64,000 bases of DNA. It comes from Bolinopsis microptera. Taxonomy: Eukaryota > Ctenophora > Tentaculata > Lobata > Bolinopsidae. Under the pieces are notes generated by a model that was not told the DNA's origin, did not search any database, and saw nothing but the letters and a program-made list of their open reading frames with translations. A program made the position numbers and the translations under genes. Each line of letters opens with the position of its first letter. The stretch's first letter is position 1. The DNA lies in contig NC_087074.1 in the NCBI RefSeq assembly GCF_026151205.1, positions 3,596,001 to 3,660,000 on the forward strand. The letters run 5' to 3'. Shown here piece after piece: positions 1-10,953 of the stretch.

Positions 1-141
1 TATGTCCAATTTATGGATAAGACTATAGATCTGGACGAGTCATTATGGGGCCTACCAAATAATTTCCACCGGTATTTTGACGAGCTGAACATCCTTCACC
101 GTTTGAAAATCCTCGATTTGCTTGAATCTCAAAAATGGTGA
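1..141 (+). CDS. 3' end of an unidentified coding region
   Basis: A frame is open from the first base to a TGA at 139-141 and encodes 46 residues. The peptide has a soluble, helix-like composition (FMDKTIDLDESLWGLPNNF, then FDELNILHRLKILDLLE) and does not look like random intron translation. No start or upstream splice site is visible because the window begins inside it. I do not recognise the family. It could be the terminal exon of a host gene or the tail of a mobile-element ORF. Confidence 0.3.
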   Translation, partial: YVQFMDKTIDLDESLWGLPNNFHRYFDELNILHRLKILDLLESQKW

Positions 142-774
142 GCTGGAGGTCAGATTCACAAGTTTTAATCCGACAATTCAGTTGCAGTGCTATTTCCTTT
201 CATACCACTACACCAAAGGATTTCGGCAATACCTATGTACATTTTATAGACCTTCACAAACCTTCCACCGCAGATCCATTTCTGTTCAGGAGTAAATTAC
301 CATAATCTCTTTGTTACTCTCAACGTGTCTTATACAAAGAAATCCAGGAGGGGGCGCTCGTGAGCATGATACCATTTTGTATTACAATAATGCAGCTGAG
401 AAAAGCCAGCCCCTAAAATTGTGAGATCTTAATGTAAATTCTATTGTAATATATCGAGCATTCACAATACGCGGAATGCACCGATGAAACAGCAGTTTCC
501 AACGCCAGTAATGTCATAGCTCTCCCAGATTTTTCCCTTACAAATTTTTCCCTGCAAATTCTCCACCTAAAAGACAAATCATTAGCCATAACATAGAGTT
601 AGCAAAGGGAGGACTTAATCTCAACTCTTTAAGATTAAAATCACATACGATCCAACACCATATTATATATTTTGTTAGTAGCACTGTGCACACCTCAAGT
701 TTGCATCGCTGTTTGTTCCAAGTTAAGATAACAAGCAATATACCAACCAAGGACCTCTACGAGTCCTGGCTAGA
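142..774. other. intergenic, no gene seen
   Basis: AT-rich sequence between the putative stop at 141 and the lectin-like gene starting at 775. I see no convincing exon, RNA gene or transposon end. A 70-codon minus-strand frame at 538-750 has no recognisable features. Confidence 0.5.
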
Positions 775-3056
775 ATGATATTTTTGTTGATCTCACTGCT
801 ATTCTTTGGAAGAATACCTCTGATTGAAGGTAAGTTAGTTTAGTAGGCATATTAGGCCATCAAGGCAATCACATCAAAATAAATAAATTCATTTGTCGTA
901 TATTTAAGTTTTTACAAAAACAACTCCAACTACCAAATATTTTACATTATTTATCGCAGGAGAATCGCAGGTCAGGCCAGCTCACGTTTCTCAGAGCAGT
1001 ACTTATACTTTAAATAAGGCAGAAAACGCTATTGATGGTTATCTGACAACAGTATCACATACTGTATGTGCTTTGGACACTGATATCTGGTATAAAATGA
1101 CATTTGCTGCTATCTACTGCTTCTCTAAGGTAGTTATAGTGCAGTCTCACACAAATGGAAATAGGTATCGCATGGATGGAACCAACGTTTTTGTTGTCAA
1201 CACTGAAACAGGAACCAAAAGTCTTTGTGGAGTTCTCAAAGTTGGAAGTGGTACGACGATTGAAAGTCAGACGTACACAATACCTTGTGATCAGAAGTGT
1301 GGAAATGAAGTTAAGCTGACCCTCCGACATGACAATATATTGTATATATATGTATTTGATGCCTGCATTCACATGAAAGAAATCACGGCATTTTACACAG
1401 GTTTAAACGAGTTTCTTTTTGCAGGATTTTCCTCGTTTTATATCGGATCAGCTGTAAGATAGGAATCAAATTATGTGACACAAACATATTTATGTATGAG
1501 GTTAAATATTAAATAAAACTTGAATAAACTTTTGTAGGATGCACCAGGAAATATTATCTAGAATCACGACCATTTCAGTTTGGTTTTGTGACGGATTTGA
1601 TGTACAGAATGGAACAGTTTCACCCGGTGGCAGTGTGAGAGAGGACACAGTCGTTACAGTGACCTGTTCACGGCCAAACCGCTACGTTCTGATTGGTGAA
1701 AAGAAAGTCACGTGTCAGTTTGTTGAGGGATGGTCAACAAAACCAGAATGTCGAAAATGCGGTAAGAACCTTTTTTGTCACTCTATAAGTCTATAGCTAG
1801 TTCAATATAGAGTCGAAATTACTTATAGGTATTTATTGATCGATTAAGTATATCATTATCAGTATTGAAACTTAGCCCTCAGTTATTAATTATAAGAATT
1901 TTATTAAAAAATGCGTGATAGTCGAAAACAACGTTGTATTGCATGTTTTAAATATTATGTGGTCTGAAGAACGCAGTTTAGGGTTTGTGCAGGAAAGCAG
2001 TTCAGGGATTGCTTTTTCTCTACAAATCCCTACAATCGATTAATTGATGTGTATTTCATACGTTGTAACTTATTTTGGTCGTTCATATTATCATCTGGGA
2101 ACTTCAAGTAATATAACTTCAAGTTCCCAGGTAATTACAGGTCATTACTTACTAATATTCTCGAGGTACCAAACAAATAAACTTAACTAAAAGAAAGTTT
2201 GCAAAGATAAGTAAAGTATTTAACGAATCTAATTTCTCAACTTTATTTTAACTTCATTTTGAGTATCGTTATCCTTTAATCTAAATGATACAGTTAAAAT
2301 CATGAAATTCTTAACACTGCACCAATTACTTTCAAGTTTCATTTGTGACGTAATATATGACGTAATATTATGACAATTTTAATATTGAAAGAGATACTAA
2401 TTACTAAGTACTAATTTCTAATGAAATGAAGTTTAACATCCTTTCTCCATGAACAGATTTTAATCTCAACTCTGTGAGGATACATCACTATCAGTATAAT
2501 GAGCTCCCACGGGTGAGGAACGTTTCGTCAATAACATGAACAGCTTCTAGACAGCTGTAAAACCGGACTACAATATAAAAGATTATACAATGAGCTCAGG
2601 ACACAAGGAACTCTGTAAAATTGAAACTCTGAGTAAATAATTAACAATTGGTGCATGATCAGCAGTTTCATGATGCATCATAAAATATAACGTTTTATAA
2701 GAACCAAATGGTTTTACTAATCAATAAAATGAGTGCTAGCTATGATGGTTTTTAGCTTTTTTAAATAACCTGTTTGTTTCACTTGGTATAAAACATTTTA
2801 AATAAATTATCTATAAAAAACCAATATATAATTTTCTAAAACACCCACGAAAAGCAGGATACCTTAGGTACCCCGGTACCCCTTCTTATAATAAGGATGC
2901 CATGCCCTAAAAACAGGCAGTGCACCTTCATGCTATCCTCTCGTGGGCTTTATACGTCAAGCTTCTCTTTTGTTTCTAGTTGTGGACATTCACATGAGGT
3001 TCCTCGACAGAGGTATAGAAGTGGTGCTGGAACATAAAATTAATAAATCTTTGTAA
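775..3056 (+). CDS. secreted lectin-like protein: F5/8C (fucolectin-like) domain plus Sushi/CCP domain
   Basis: Exons at 775-829, 960-1400 and 1579-1761, with a possible last exon at 2980-3056; all junctions are GT-AG and phase 1, and the total of 756 nt stays in frame (251 aa). Exon 1 is a signal peptide (MIFLLISLLFFGRIPLIEG). Exon 2 resembles fucolectin/F5-8 type C domains: an NAIDG motif, 'VFVVNTETGTKSLCGVL', 'SQTYTIPC' and a C-terminal 'MKEITAFYTG' strand, so carbohydrate or surface binding is likely. Exon 3 is a Sushi domain with four cysteines and the Trp before the last one. The last exon encodes VDIHMRFLDRGIEVVLEHK; its final residues and stop lie on the junction with duplication unit A, so the natural C-terminus may be lost. 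Exons 1-3 are well supported; the last exon is tentative. Confidence 0.7.
1762..2979. other. intron or intergenic AT-rich sequence
   Basis: No exon is seen. Positions 2475-3035 are duplicated at 39,988-42,795. This copy has the uninterrupted GCTTCTAG site (2543-2550) and the uninterrupted site near 2866 where the other copy carries, respectively, a hAT-like MITE and a minisatellite. Confidence 0.6.
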
Positions 3057-3390
3057 GAACTCAGAGTAGAGGAATTATTGTGTATATGAAGTAATTAGTG
3101 GCGGTAATTATGAAATAATCAGTGGCGGCGATTATGAAGTAATTAGTGGCGGTGATTCCCGAGTTTAGATTGTCAGCTATTGTTCAATCCCTAAATAGTA
3201 AATATTCATCAAAATACTCATTAAGATGACAATCATCTACAATGTTTATTATAATCTCAAGAGACGCAGAAATTACTGCCTGGTAATGATGCTGGTAATT
3301 ACTTAATTAGACTGATGGTCACGCACAATCCAATGTGCCATTATTTTCAGACCAAATAAAGTCCGTTAAGGTATTCATCCAACGCTGATA

Positions 3391-3886
3391 CCTTACCTTA
3401 AGGCCAATAAATTTGGTTCACAATAAATTTGGTTACCATAATTTTGGTTACCATAATTTTAGTCGCAAATTTCGCAAATTTTTAGTCTACAACAATTTAA
3501 GTCACATTTTTCGACTTTTTCCATTCCATACGACGTAGTTTATGTCGATATGATCCTTCAGCCGTTTTAACAGAGCATGCATAATGGGATGGATCAATTA
3601 AAAATGTAATGCCCGAGAGGATTTCTAACACTTTAAGTGCAACAGGACTTTGGTACGGTTTTGTCCACTAGTAGGAACGGTGATGTCATTATATTAATTA
3701 TATAGCCCTATAAACAATGTAAGCCTAATAGTATTCAATATTCATGTCATATATGCTCTACTGAAATTTTGGTCTCCTTTAAAATTTGTCGCCGAAAAAA
3801 TTTAGTCTCATGAAATTTGGTTTACAACAATTTTAGTCAAAAGTTTTACTAAATTTATGGTAGACTAAATTTGTCGTTCTTAAGGT
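3391..3886 (-). mobile_element. TA-flanked MITE (CCTTAAG family), copy 1
   Basis: The element begins CCTTA CCTTAAGGCC, ends TTCTTAAGG and is flanked by TA on both sides. Unit B keeps the unoccupied site at 16,531-16,540 (GCTGATAATC), which proves insertion with a TA duplication. The TA target and short inverted ends suggest a Tc1/mariner-type non-autonomous element. There is no ORF. Other copies are at 4,865, 19,787, 34,395, 42,798, 50,748 and 52,221. Confidence 0.8.
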
Positions 3887-3888
3887 AA

Positions 3889-4862
3889 TCGATTTATTTC
3901 GTTGAACTTAAAGTTCAACAGTGTTCGTTATCTATTTGTATATCGCTCCTGCACTGGTCGTAATATAAATTATTATCGTGCACGTGCTACCACAGGAGCA
4001 ATTAAATGAGCATGCACAGCTGCTTAAGCAGTGACCACATACCAGAAACATTTATCTTTTCATGCTATATCGGGGGCAGTTAACGCACGTGGACATGTGC
4101 TGCTATAACTTTATAAGGACGAAGCCGACGAACCAATAACATCAACAGGACGCATGTGTGCCAAAAAAAAATGAGTAATTAACGACGGTGCTTAACTAGC
4201 TGGTCTGCCTGAACTCGGAATTAGTCGGTTGCCATTTCGTGAGACAGTTTATTCTGAAGGACAGTTCAGTATGAATTATGCAGGTAATTGGAAATACTTT
4301 TGTAAAATTTAGTTGCTTCAGGGTATCTGGACCTGTACCTTATCATTATGTTCCGAATCAAGACAATAGTGGATTGGTATTATTATTTGCTACACATCTT
4401 ACACATTTTACACATAGGTTAACTTGATATAATGATAAAGAAATCTATATTTGTTCATTTACTAGATACTGTATTTATTCTTTGATACCTATGATAACTT
4501 TTAATTAATGCATTATCAAAGGATATAAAAAGGAAATGTTGAAATGTGGACCGATGCAGTGTTTTCCATCGCTAGCTTCAATATATCTGGCATTATAAAG
4601 GTTTCTAGGTAAACGTGATTCGTCGTTATAGCAACCTACTATTATATAGGTTTATTGCTATAGCAACACTCTAATATGGTGTGAACAAAGTTATTATGTT
4701 GGAGGACAAGATTAGACGTTACCAAGTCGAATATATCCGTGTCACTCGTTTTTTTTTCTTTGTTGAACAGAGCTCGAACAGTTCTGCTTTGTTAGCATTT
4801 GAAAAGTATAATTGTTGTCTCGATCAAACTTATCGGGGTTTCATATTTTTTTGCTTATATGT
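3889..4862. other. non-coding leader of unit A
   Basis: Sequence shared with units B (16,536-17,590) and C (51,258-52,218). Copies differ by small indels and base changes. No splice-consistent coding exon is seen; short frames such as 4681-4896 are not preserved well enough between copies to be convincing. Confidence 0.5.
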
Positions 4863-4864
4863 TA

Positions 4865-5206
4865 CCTTAAGAACAAATTTAAACCAAATTTCATGAGACT
4901 AAATTTTAAAGCAGACCAAAATTTCAGCAGAGCAAATATGACATTTGTTTATAATTAATATATGACATCAACGTTCCTACTGCACAAAACTGTACTAAAG
5001 TTTATTGCACTTAAAGCCTAAAGGGTTAGAGCTCATCTTAGACATTACATTTTTAATCGATCCATCCCAATGCATATTCTGTTGAAACGGCTAAAAGATT
5101 ATATCGACATAAACAACGTCGTTCCGACAAAAATGGTTAAGTCGAAATTTGTGAATAAAATTTATGGTAACCAAAATTATGGTAACCAAATTTATTGGCC
5201 CTAAGG
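4865..5206 (+). mobile_element. TA-flanked MITE (CCTTAAG family), copy 2
   Basis: Begins CCTTAAGAACAAAT, ends GGCCCTAAGG and lies between TA dinucleotides. It is in the opposite orientation to the copy at 3,391 and is shared with units B (19,787-20,136) and C (52,221-52,571), so it was present before the duplication. Non-coding. Confidence 0.7.
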
Positions 5207-5407
5207 TATACAAATTATTTGTTCTGTTAAAATACCAACCAACTAAGTTACTGTCGTCATTGATTTTTTTAATTTAGGATATATATTTATACAATGATGC
5301 GGGCAACAATTCTTCTTGGTCTGATAGCTTCTTCGTCAGCAGCAGGTTAGTTTTTCAAATACCAATTTTATTGATATTCTGATTACAACTAGGTAATATC
5401 GGGTGGG

Positions 5408-5510
5408 CGACAATTGACCCCCGACAAATCACCCCCGACAATTGACCCCCTGACAATTGACCCCCCGACAATTGACCCCCGACAATTGACCCCCGACAAT
5501 TGACTCCACC
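5408..5510. repeat. (CCCCCGACAATTGAC)n short satellite, unit A
   Basis: About seven imperfect copies of a 14-15-bp unit centred on CAATTG. It flanks the inverted Cys-rich exon; further isolated copies occur at ~5,635 and ~6,740, at the other side of the inverted block. Confidence 0.8.
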
Positions 5511-5703
5511 GGGGCACGAAGTGTACTGGCCTCCCGCGCAACACAAACTGTCTCTCTGAATCACACTGCCGTCACATTGGGCACCCTGAGGCTCGTAGAA
5601 ATTCTCCATGTTGGATTTACAACAGTACTGTCCGTGGGGGTCAATTCCGGGGGGTCAACCCTAACCCAGGACCCTAACCCTAACCTTAACCCTGACCAAG
5701 GAC

Positions 5704-6737
5704 TCTGACCCTGACCCTGACCCTGACCCTGACCCTGACCCTGACCCTGACCCTGACCCTGACCCTGGCCCTGGCCCTGACCCTGACCCTGACCCTGACC
5801 CTGACCCTGACCCTGACCCTGACCCTGACCCTGACCCTGACCCTGACCCTGACCCTGACCCTGACCCTGACCCTGACCCTGACCCTGACCCTGACCCTGA
5901 CCCTGACCCTGACCCTGACCCTGACCCTGACCCTGACCCTGACCCTGACCCTGACCCTGACCCTGACCCTGACCCTGACCCTGACCCTGACCCTGACCCT
6001 GACCCTGACCCTGACCCTGACCCTGACCCTGACCCTGACCCTGACCCTGACCCTGACCCTGACCCTGACCCTGACCCAGACCCTGACCCTGACCCTGACC
6101 CTGACCCTGACCCTGACCCTGACCCTGACCCTGACCCTGACCCTGACCCTGACCCTGACCCTGACCCTGACCCTGACCCTGACCCTGACCCTGACCCTGA
6201 CCCTGACCCTGACCCTGACCCTGACCCTGACCCTGACCCTGACCCTGACCCTGACCCTGACCCTGACCCTGACCCTGACCCTGACCCTGACCCTGACCCT
6301 GACCCTGACCCTGACCCTGACCCTGACCCTGACCCTGACCCTGACCCTGACCCTGACCCTGACCCTGACCCTGACCCTGACCCTGACCCTGACCCTGACC
6401 CTGACCCTGACCCTGACCCTGACCCTGACCCTGACCCTGACCCTGACCCTGACCCTGACCCTGACCCTGACCCTGACCCTGACCCTGACCCTGACCCTGA
6501 CCCTGACCCTGACCCTGACCCTGACCCTGACCCTGACCCTGACCCTGACCCTGACCCTGACCCTGACCCTGACCCTGACCCTGACCCTGACCCTGACCCT
6601 GACCCTGACCCTGACCCTGACCCTGACCCTGACCCTGACCCTGACCCTGACCCTGACCCTGACCCTGACCCTGACCCTGACCCTGACCCTGACCCTGACC
6701 CTGACCCTGACCCTGACCCTGACCCTGACCCTGACCC
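5704..6737. repeat. (CCCTGA)n = TCAGGG variant-telomere array, unit A
   Basis: About 170 tandem hexamers, nearly pure (CCCTGG variants at ~5,765-5,776, one CCCAGA at ~6,075). It is preceded by CCCTAACCC and CCTTAACCC telomere-type words. The orientation is opposite to the arrays in units B and C. Long dipeptide frames here (GS, RV) are artefacts of the hexamer. Confidence 0.95.
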
Positions 6738-6759
6738 GATCAATTGACCCCAGTGTCGG

Positions 6760-7620
6760 GGGTAAGCTATTCACTCCGATAATCGTAACCGATAAATATC
6801 TCCGATAATTCGTTAATAAAATTTATCTGTTTATCTAGATTAAATGTATTTGAATCGGTATAAAAGTAAAACTTCACCAGAAATTACCGAAAGTAATACA
6901 GTAACATTTTAAGGAAATTTTAGTGGTTTTGCTTCTCCCTGTTCACAAGTAATCCAAGGAGCAGTCCCAAACGTCTTTTGGCTATTGATATTGTTATCTC
7001 GAGGAGGGTGCTAGCATTTTAGCTTACATCCACTCTGGAAACGTGCACCAGCATGTTACTGTTAACACGAGTCAGGAATACTGGCATGGCACTCAATTAA
7101 GAAGTGCTCTGAGGGTGATACATTATCCTCAGGAGAATTACGGATCTGTTTTCCATAGGAGAATGAAACTAGTCACCGATGCTCTATACTGTTCTGAGGA
7201 GACGAAAACTGATGCTTTACTGTTTTCTAGAGAATGTTCACTCCTATTGTCAGGAGAAGGAAACTAGTTCTCTGATATTTTCAGAAGTAACGAAATAGTG
7301 CTGAACCAATTTTACTGGTAAAAACTAAAAAGTGATAACAGGCGCCAATTAGTTCTCGTGAAATTTGGGAAAAAGTTTTGGCTTTTACCTTGAGCAAAAA
7401 ACTACCTGTTTTATCGGTTTTATCTAGTTAAACCTAAATAGTTATCTAGATAAACTAATTTGTACTGATAATGGATAGTCTACTAAATACCACTAAGTAA
7501 ATAATAATGAAATAATGCTGAGCATTTATTAAAGTGGTGAAACAACATGCCACACTTTTTTTAAAAGCTGTTGAGGCCCCATATATTCGTAAGGCAAAAA
7601 ACATTAAACAAAAACTCTTC
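6760..7620. other. intron of the Cys-rich/CWKDT gene
   Basis: Shared with unit C (54,090-55,388). Unit C has an extra 405-bp LINE insertion that is absent here. The 74-codon frame at 7043-7267 is degraded in the other copy and is judged non-coding. Confidence 0.6.
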
Positions 7621-8429
7621 AGGCTCGGATTCTATAATGGTCATAGAAGACCTCGGCTGCTGGAAAGATACAGGAATCAGAGCTATACAACTAATTGAAG
7701 GGAAAGATTCAAAGATTCTTACCCTCAAAGAACCGATGCGTATGAAAAGTGCCTCAAAGCAGCCTTGTCCTTTGGATACAAAGTATTTGCTATACAGGAT
7801 GGAGGTCATTGTGCAAGTGCAACAGATGCGGATCAGACCTATAATAAATATGGAGAGTCGAATGCTTGTGGTAATGATGGCCAAGGAGGCCCATGGGCAA
7901 ACCAAGTTTACAAAATAATGTTTTATGGTAAGTCCAATCATTGCTAGAAATCTTACTATTATACCTATAGTTTATAGTTTTAGGGAATTTTTTATGAATA
8001 AATATTTATGTAAGTCGCGAATCACAATGCTGGCAAGCATTACCGTCGCCCTTATACTCACAATACTATTTACCCCCTATACTAGTATATCCCCTTTATT
8101 GTTTTCCAGGCATTAAGACTCATCGAAAGTAGTTCAGCAGGCATTTTTAAGTTTAAAACATTCTAATTCAATGTTAAAGATGACAGGAATAAGAAATAGT
8201 TATGTGGAGGTTTTTAAGAAATTTGCGCAAAATACGCGCCAGCATGTTATACGAAATTAGGTAAAAAACCCAAAATCGCCATATTCAGGTGCCTTAAAAA
8301 CCATGTTAAAATTGAGTTAGAGATATGAAACTTTGCAGGGCGTCTAGACCTTGTCCAAATCGACTGTAAGAAAAATTTCATGTTTTAGGAGTATCGGGAA
8401 GTGGGTTTTCTGGAACCCCTGTTTTACAA

Positions 8430-8563
8430 CAGATTGTCCAGTGGCGCGGCGTTGGGCCAGTAATCGCAAGGTTGCTGGTTCAATACCCGCCATCGGCAAA
8501 ACCAACCTTGATGATTTGAGCCATACTGATGAGTCCTAATAGGACGAAACACTGTGTCTATGG
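8430..8563 (+). mobile_element. tRNA-derived SINE-like repeat with hammerhead, copy 1
   Basis: The head contains a B-box-like GGTTCAATACC (about 8,478-8,488; one mismatch to GGTTCGANNCC) and a degraded A-box region around 8,436. A hammerhead follows directly. The body is related to copy 2 and to the array at 38.5-39.98 kb. Confidence 0.7.
8521..8563 (+). ncRNA. type I hammerhead ribozyme 1
   Basis: All catalytic-core bases are present: CTGATGA (8526-8532), stem II GTCCT-AAT-AGGAC (8533-8545), GAA (8546-8548), and a minimal 3-bp stem III ACA-CTG-TGT (8549-8557) followed by C8558, the predicted cleavage position. Stem I is CCATA (8521-8525) paired with TATGG (8559-8563). The very short stem III resembles the SINE-like Sm-alpha repeats of schistosomes and metazoan retrozymes, where tandem transcripts often cleave best as dimers. 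Activity is predicted only. Confidence 0.88.
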
Positions 8564-8735
8564 ATATATACTATATATATAACACTGTGTCTATGGATAA
8601 ATATGCTCGCCTAGTTTACTAAGCTTGAGCACTCTAGGGAATGAATAGATCTACCGCAGCTTAAATGCAAAGCTCCTAACTTGTAATGAGTTTGTAGAGC
8701 ACTCTGGTACCTATGTAATTCCTTCATTATTAAGG

Positions 8736-8871
8736 CCTTGGTGGCCCAGTGGCGCGGCGTAGAGCCAGTAATCGCAAGGTTGCTGGATCGATACCCGCCA
8801 TCGGCAAAACCAACCTTGATGATTTGAGCCATACTGATGAGTCCTAATAGGACGAAACACTGTGTCTATGG
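8736..8871 (+). mobile_element. tRNA-derived SINE-like repeat with hammerhead, copy 2
   Basis: A box TGGCCCAGTGG at 8742-8752 and B-box-like GGATCGATACC at 8785-8795 (one mismatch) give a type 2 Pol III promoter with tRNA-like spacing. The hammerhead starts 33 bp downstream. An (AT)n tract follows at 8,873-8,897. The 8,583-8,735 segment is the tail of the preceding monomer, so the two copies form a short tandem. Confidence 0.8.
8829..8871 (+). ncRNA. type I hammerhead ribozyme 2
   Basis: Same sequence and pairing as ribozyme 1: stem I CCATA/TATGG, core CTGATGA, stem II GTCCT/AGGAC, GAA, 3-bp stem III. Predicted cleavage is after C8866. The core is intact. Confidence 0.88.
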
Positions 8872-9878
8872 ATACTATATATATATATATATATATAGAC
8901 GCTTTTGCAGTCAATTATAGCCTACATTTAAGTGTCCGTAGATTCAAAAGTATAAAAGATACAGTCATTTTGAACCACAGGTCTTGAAGATAATCGTTTA
9001 CACTCCAGTTTACATTATATTAAAAAGTAATTTAACGTCATCATCATCACTTGATGACGTCATCAAGTTAAGTGTTTTAAAAACTTGGTTTTTAACAAAA
9101 TAACAACTTTTCAAATCGATTTTAAACCATTAAGGAGTAATTTTATTCAAAATCTGAGGATATTTTCACCTTAGATAATTGTTCAAGCATTCTGAAAATC
9201 TACCGGAAAATTTTCCTACCTTGCTCCTTCATAAAGATATTCGCTATTGAAGTTAGTGCTTTTTTGAAGAATAATTTTATAAAAATACAAAAGTTGTGAA
9301 TTAGTATTCTCTGGTGTTGGGCCATCCCTTGGGTTGTGGAGCTCGATTGTGCTTCCTAAAGGTCTAAATTGTGTTATAGGCTAGTTTTAAAGTTGAAAAT
9401 CGAAAAGTTGCACACGTGGGGACACGCCCAAATTGATAGAAAATTGCTAAAATTACTGAAAATTGCTGTTTTTACCATTTTTATCAACTTTGGAGTCCCG
9501 TTGTGATCCAAGTTCTATATGAAATCTTCTGAAACTTTACATGCTTATTAAATTATATATAAAATACTGCTATGCAAAGATTTACGGTGATTCAATATTG
9601 TATGCGCACGCAACGTCCGCTCAAAGTTTGCACGTGCGAAAGGTGAGAATTTTGCTCATTCGTGATTTCGAATAAATTCTGCTTTCCCGCGATATTTAAA
9701 TGGAATTATATATGAATTTAATGCCAACTTGAATGAGTAAAAAGTGCCATATTCAGTCAGGTAAAATTTCGAAATCGATGAAATTACCTCCTAATTATTA
9801 ATATAAATATTAATGAAGTTATGAGTTTACATTTCGGCTTTGTAAATTATCCTGACATTATAATCAAAAAGAGATGAT

Positions 9879-10214
9879 ATTTGACCAAAACCCATAATCA
9901 TGGGTAGAGTGTACCGCTGCCAGTGTCTCTCTTTTCCAAACAAAAGGAAATGATATTAATTTGAATAACCGTCCGCAAATGCAAATTGATACCGAGAATG
10001 AAATCGGTCGCTCGCTTTTTCCATTCGATCACGGCTTACGAATTGTAATTGGTAATAAAGCTTATTGATTAGAAAAAGCGAGCGACCGATTTCATTCTCG
10101 GTATCAATTTGCATTTGCGGACGGTTATTCAAATTAATATCATTTCCTTTTGTTTGGAAAAGAGAGACACTGGCAGCGGTACACTCTACCCATGATTATG
10201 GGTTTTGGTCAAAT
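9879..10214. repeat. 143-bp inverted repeat with 50-bp spacer
   Basis: The arms 9879-10021 and 10072-10214 are exact-length reverse complements over the stretches compared, beginning ATTTGACCAAAACCC. The right arm ends at the insertion boundary with the unit sequence, so it may form one end of a foldback-type element. A transcript would fold into a long hairpin. Confidence 0.85.
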
Positions 10215-10950
10215 TAGTTTCACTGAAATTTGGGAAAATAGTTGGTTTTTGCCTTCAGAAGAAAAATTATCGGTTTAATCTAGATAAAACCTAAATCTTT
10301 ATCTGATTATCTAGATGTACATGTAAATATGTTGAACCTCCTCCCCTACTCCCCTAGCACATCCTCTCTCCACCCCACGTTCCCAAAAAGGTGATTAGTG
10401 AAGACTTTAGTTACCCTAACTCAGATATCTTCTATCCCTTAACTTAAGAACAAGATCTGATTGAATAACATTAACTGTTATAGTGTTAAGCTATGTAATG
10501 AAGGCTGAATAGTGAATATCATGAAGAAATGATTGAATAATCAAAGAGTTAAAGCAGCATTGGAGCACACAAGATTCTGTGTGACAAACATCACCATTTT
10601 AAAATCATTAAATGTAACGAATTATTAGATGTCATATTAAGATTTGTTAGTGTGATAAACTAGTTGGTACTGAAAACCCCCTCATTGCTTCAATTCAAAA
10701 GGAAATGTTGATACAATATTTTGCAATTCAAATTGATAAAAATGAAGCATTGTTGTGATGGTCAACGGAGGAAAGAGCACAAAAAGCTAAACAATAACTT
10801 TTGAGATTTCATCAACGTCTTTAGTTTATAATATTATTAAATTTTCCTTTTAATATCCAAGTATAAATTTCCGATGTCACAAGTAAAAGAATAGTTTTAG
10901 ATTTACCCAAAAAAATAATTAAATTAAAAGCGAGGATTGAAATAAAAAAG
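10215..10950. other. 3' flank of the protease gene
   Basis: Shared with unit C (55,794-56,534). No coding exon seen. Confidence 0.5.
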
Positions 10951-10953
10951 GTC

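Larger units (their letters stand above)
5294..7947 (+). pseudogene. unit A copy of the secreted Cys-rich/CWKDT gene (broken)
   Basis: The signal-peptide exon 5294-5345 (MMRATILLGLIASSSAA, donor after GCAG) is intact. The second exon, present in forward orientation in units B and C, here lies inverted at about 5,510-5,625, where its Cys-rich coding sequence reads on the minus strand. The CWKDT exon (7623-7927) carries a net 7-base loss relative to unit C just after the codons for LIEG, which shifts the frame. With an inverted exon and a frameshift, this copy cannot make the protein encoded in unit C. The break sits among GACAATTGACCCC repeats and a CCCTGA array. Confidence 0.75.
8023..10214. 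mobile_element. 2.2-kb composite insertion in unit A
   Basis: Units B (~21,757) and C (~55,793) read straight through GTCGCGAATTAGTTTC, while unit A is interrupted after GTCGCGAAT and resumes at AATTAGTTTC. The insert holds two hammerhead-containing SINE-like repeats (about 8,430-8,897), AT-rich sequence without a detectable gene, and ends with a 143-bp inverted repeat. A 3-bp AAT may be the target duplication. It may be one element or a nested set. Confidence 0.7.

Noticed and set aside
1055-1372. 105-codon minus-strand frame
   Set aside because: Antisense shadow of the F5/8C-like exon.
5661-6774. 360-codon frames of (GS)n and (RV)n dipeptides; similar GQ, RV, TL and DP frames at 20,888-21,682 and 53,421-54,110
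   Set aside because: They are automatic translations of a TCAGGG-type hexamer array; any frame of such an array is open. No splice, start context or conservation supports coding.
7043-7267. 74-codon frame with GTLRSALRVIHYPQENY-like sequence
   Set aside because: The unit C copy has a two-base loss in the middle that breaks the frame, and the position is intronic.
8742-8815. possible functional tRNA gene
   Set aside because: Only the A and B boxes are tRNA-like; no cloverleaf with paired acceptor and anticodon stems can be drawn. It is better explained as a SINE-type promoter head.
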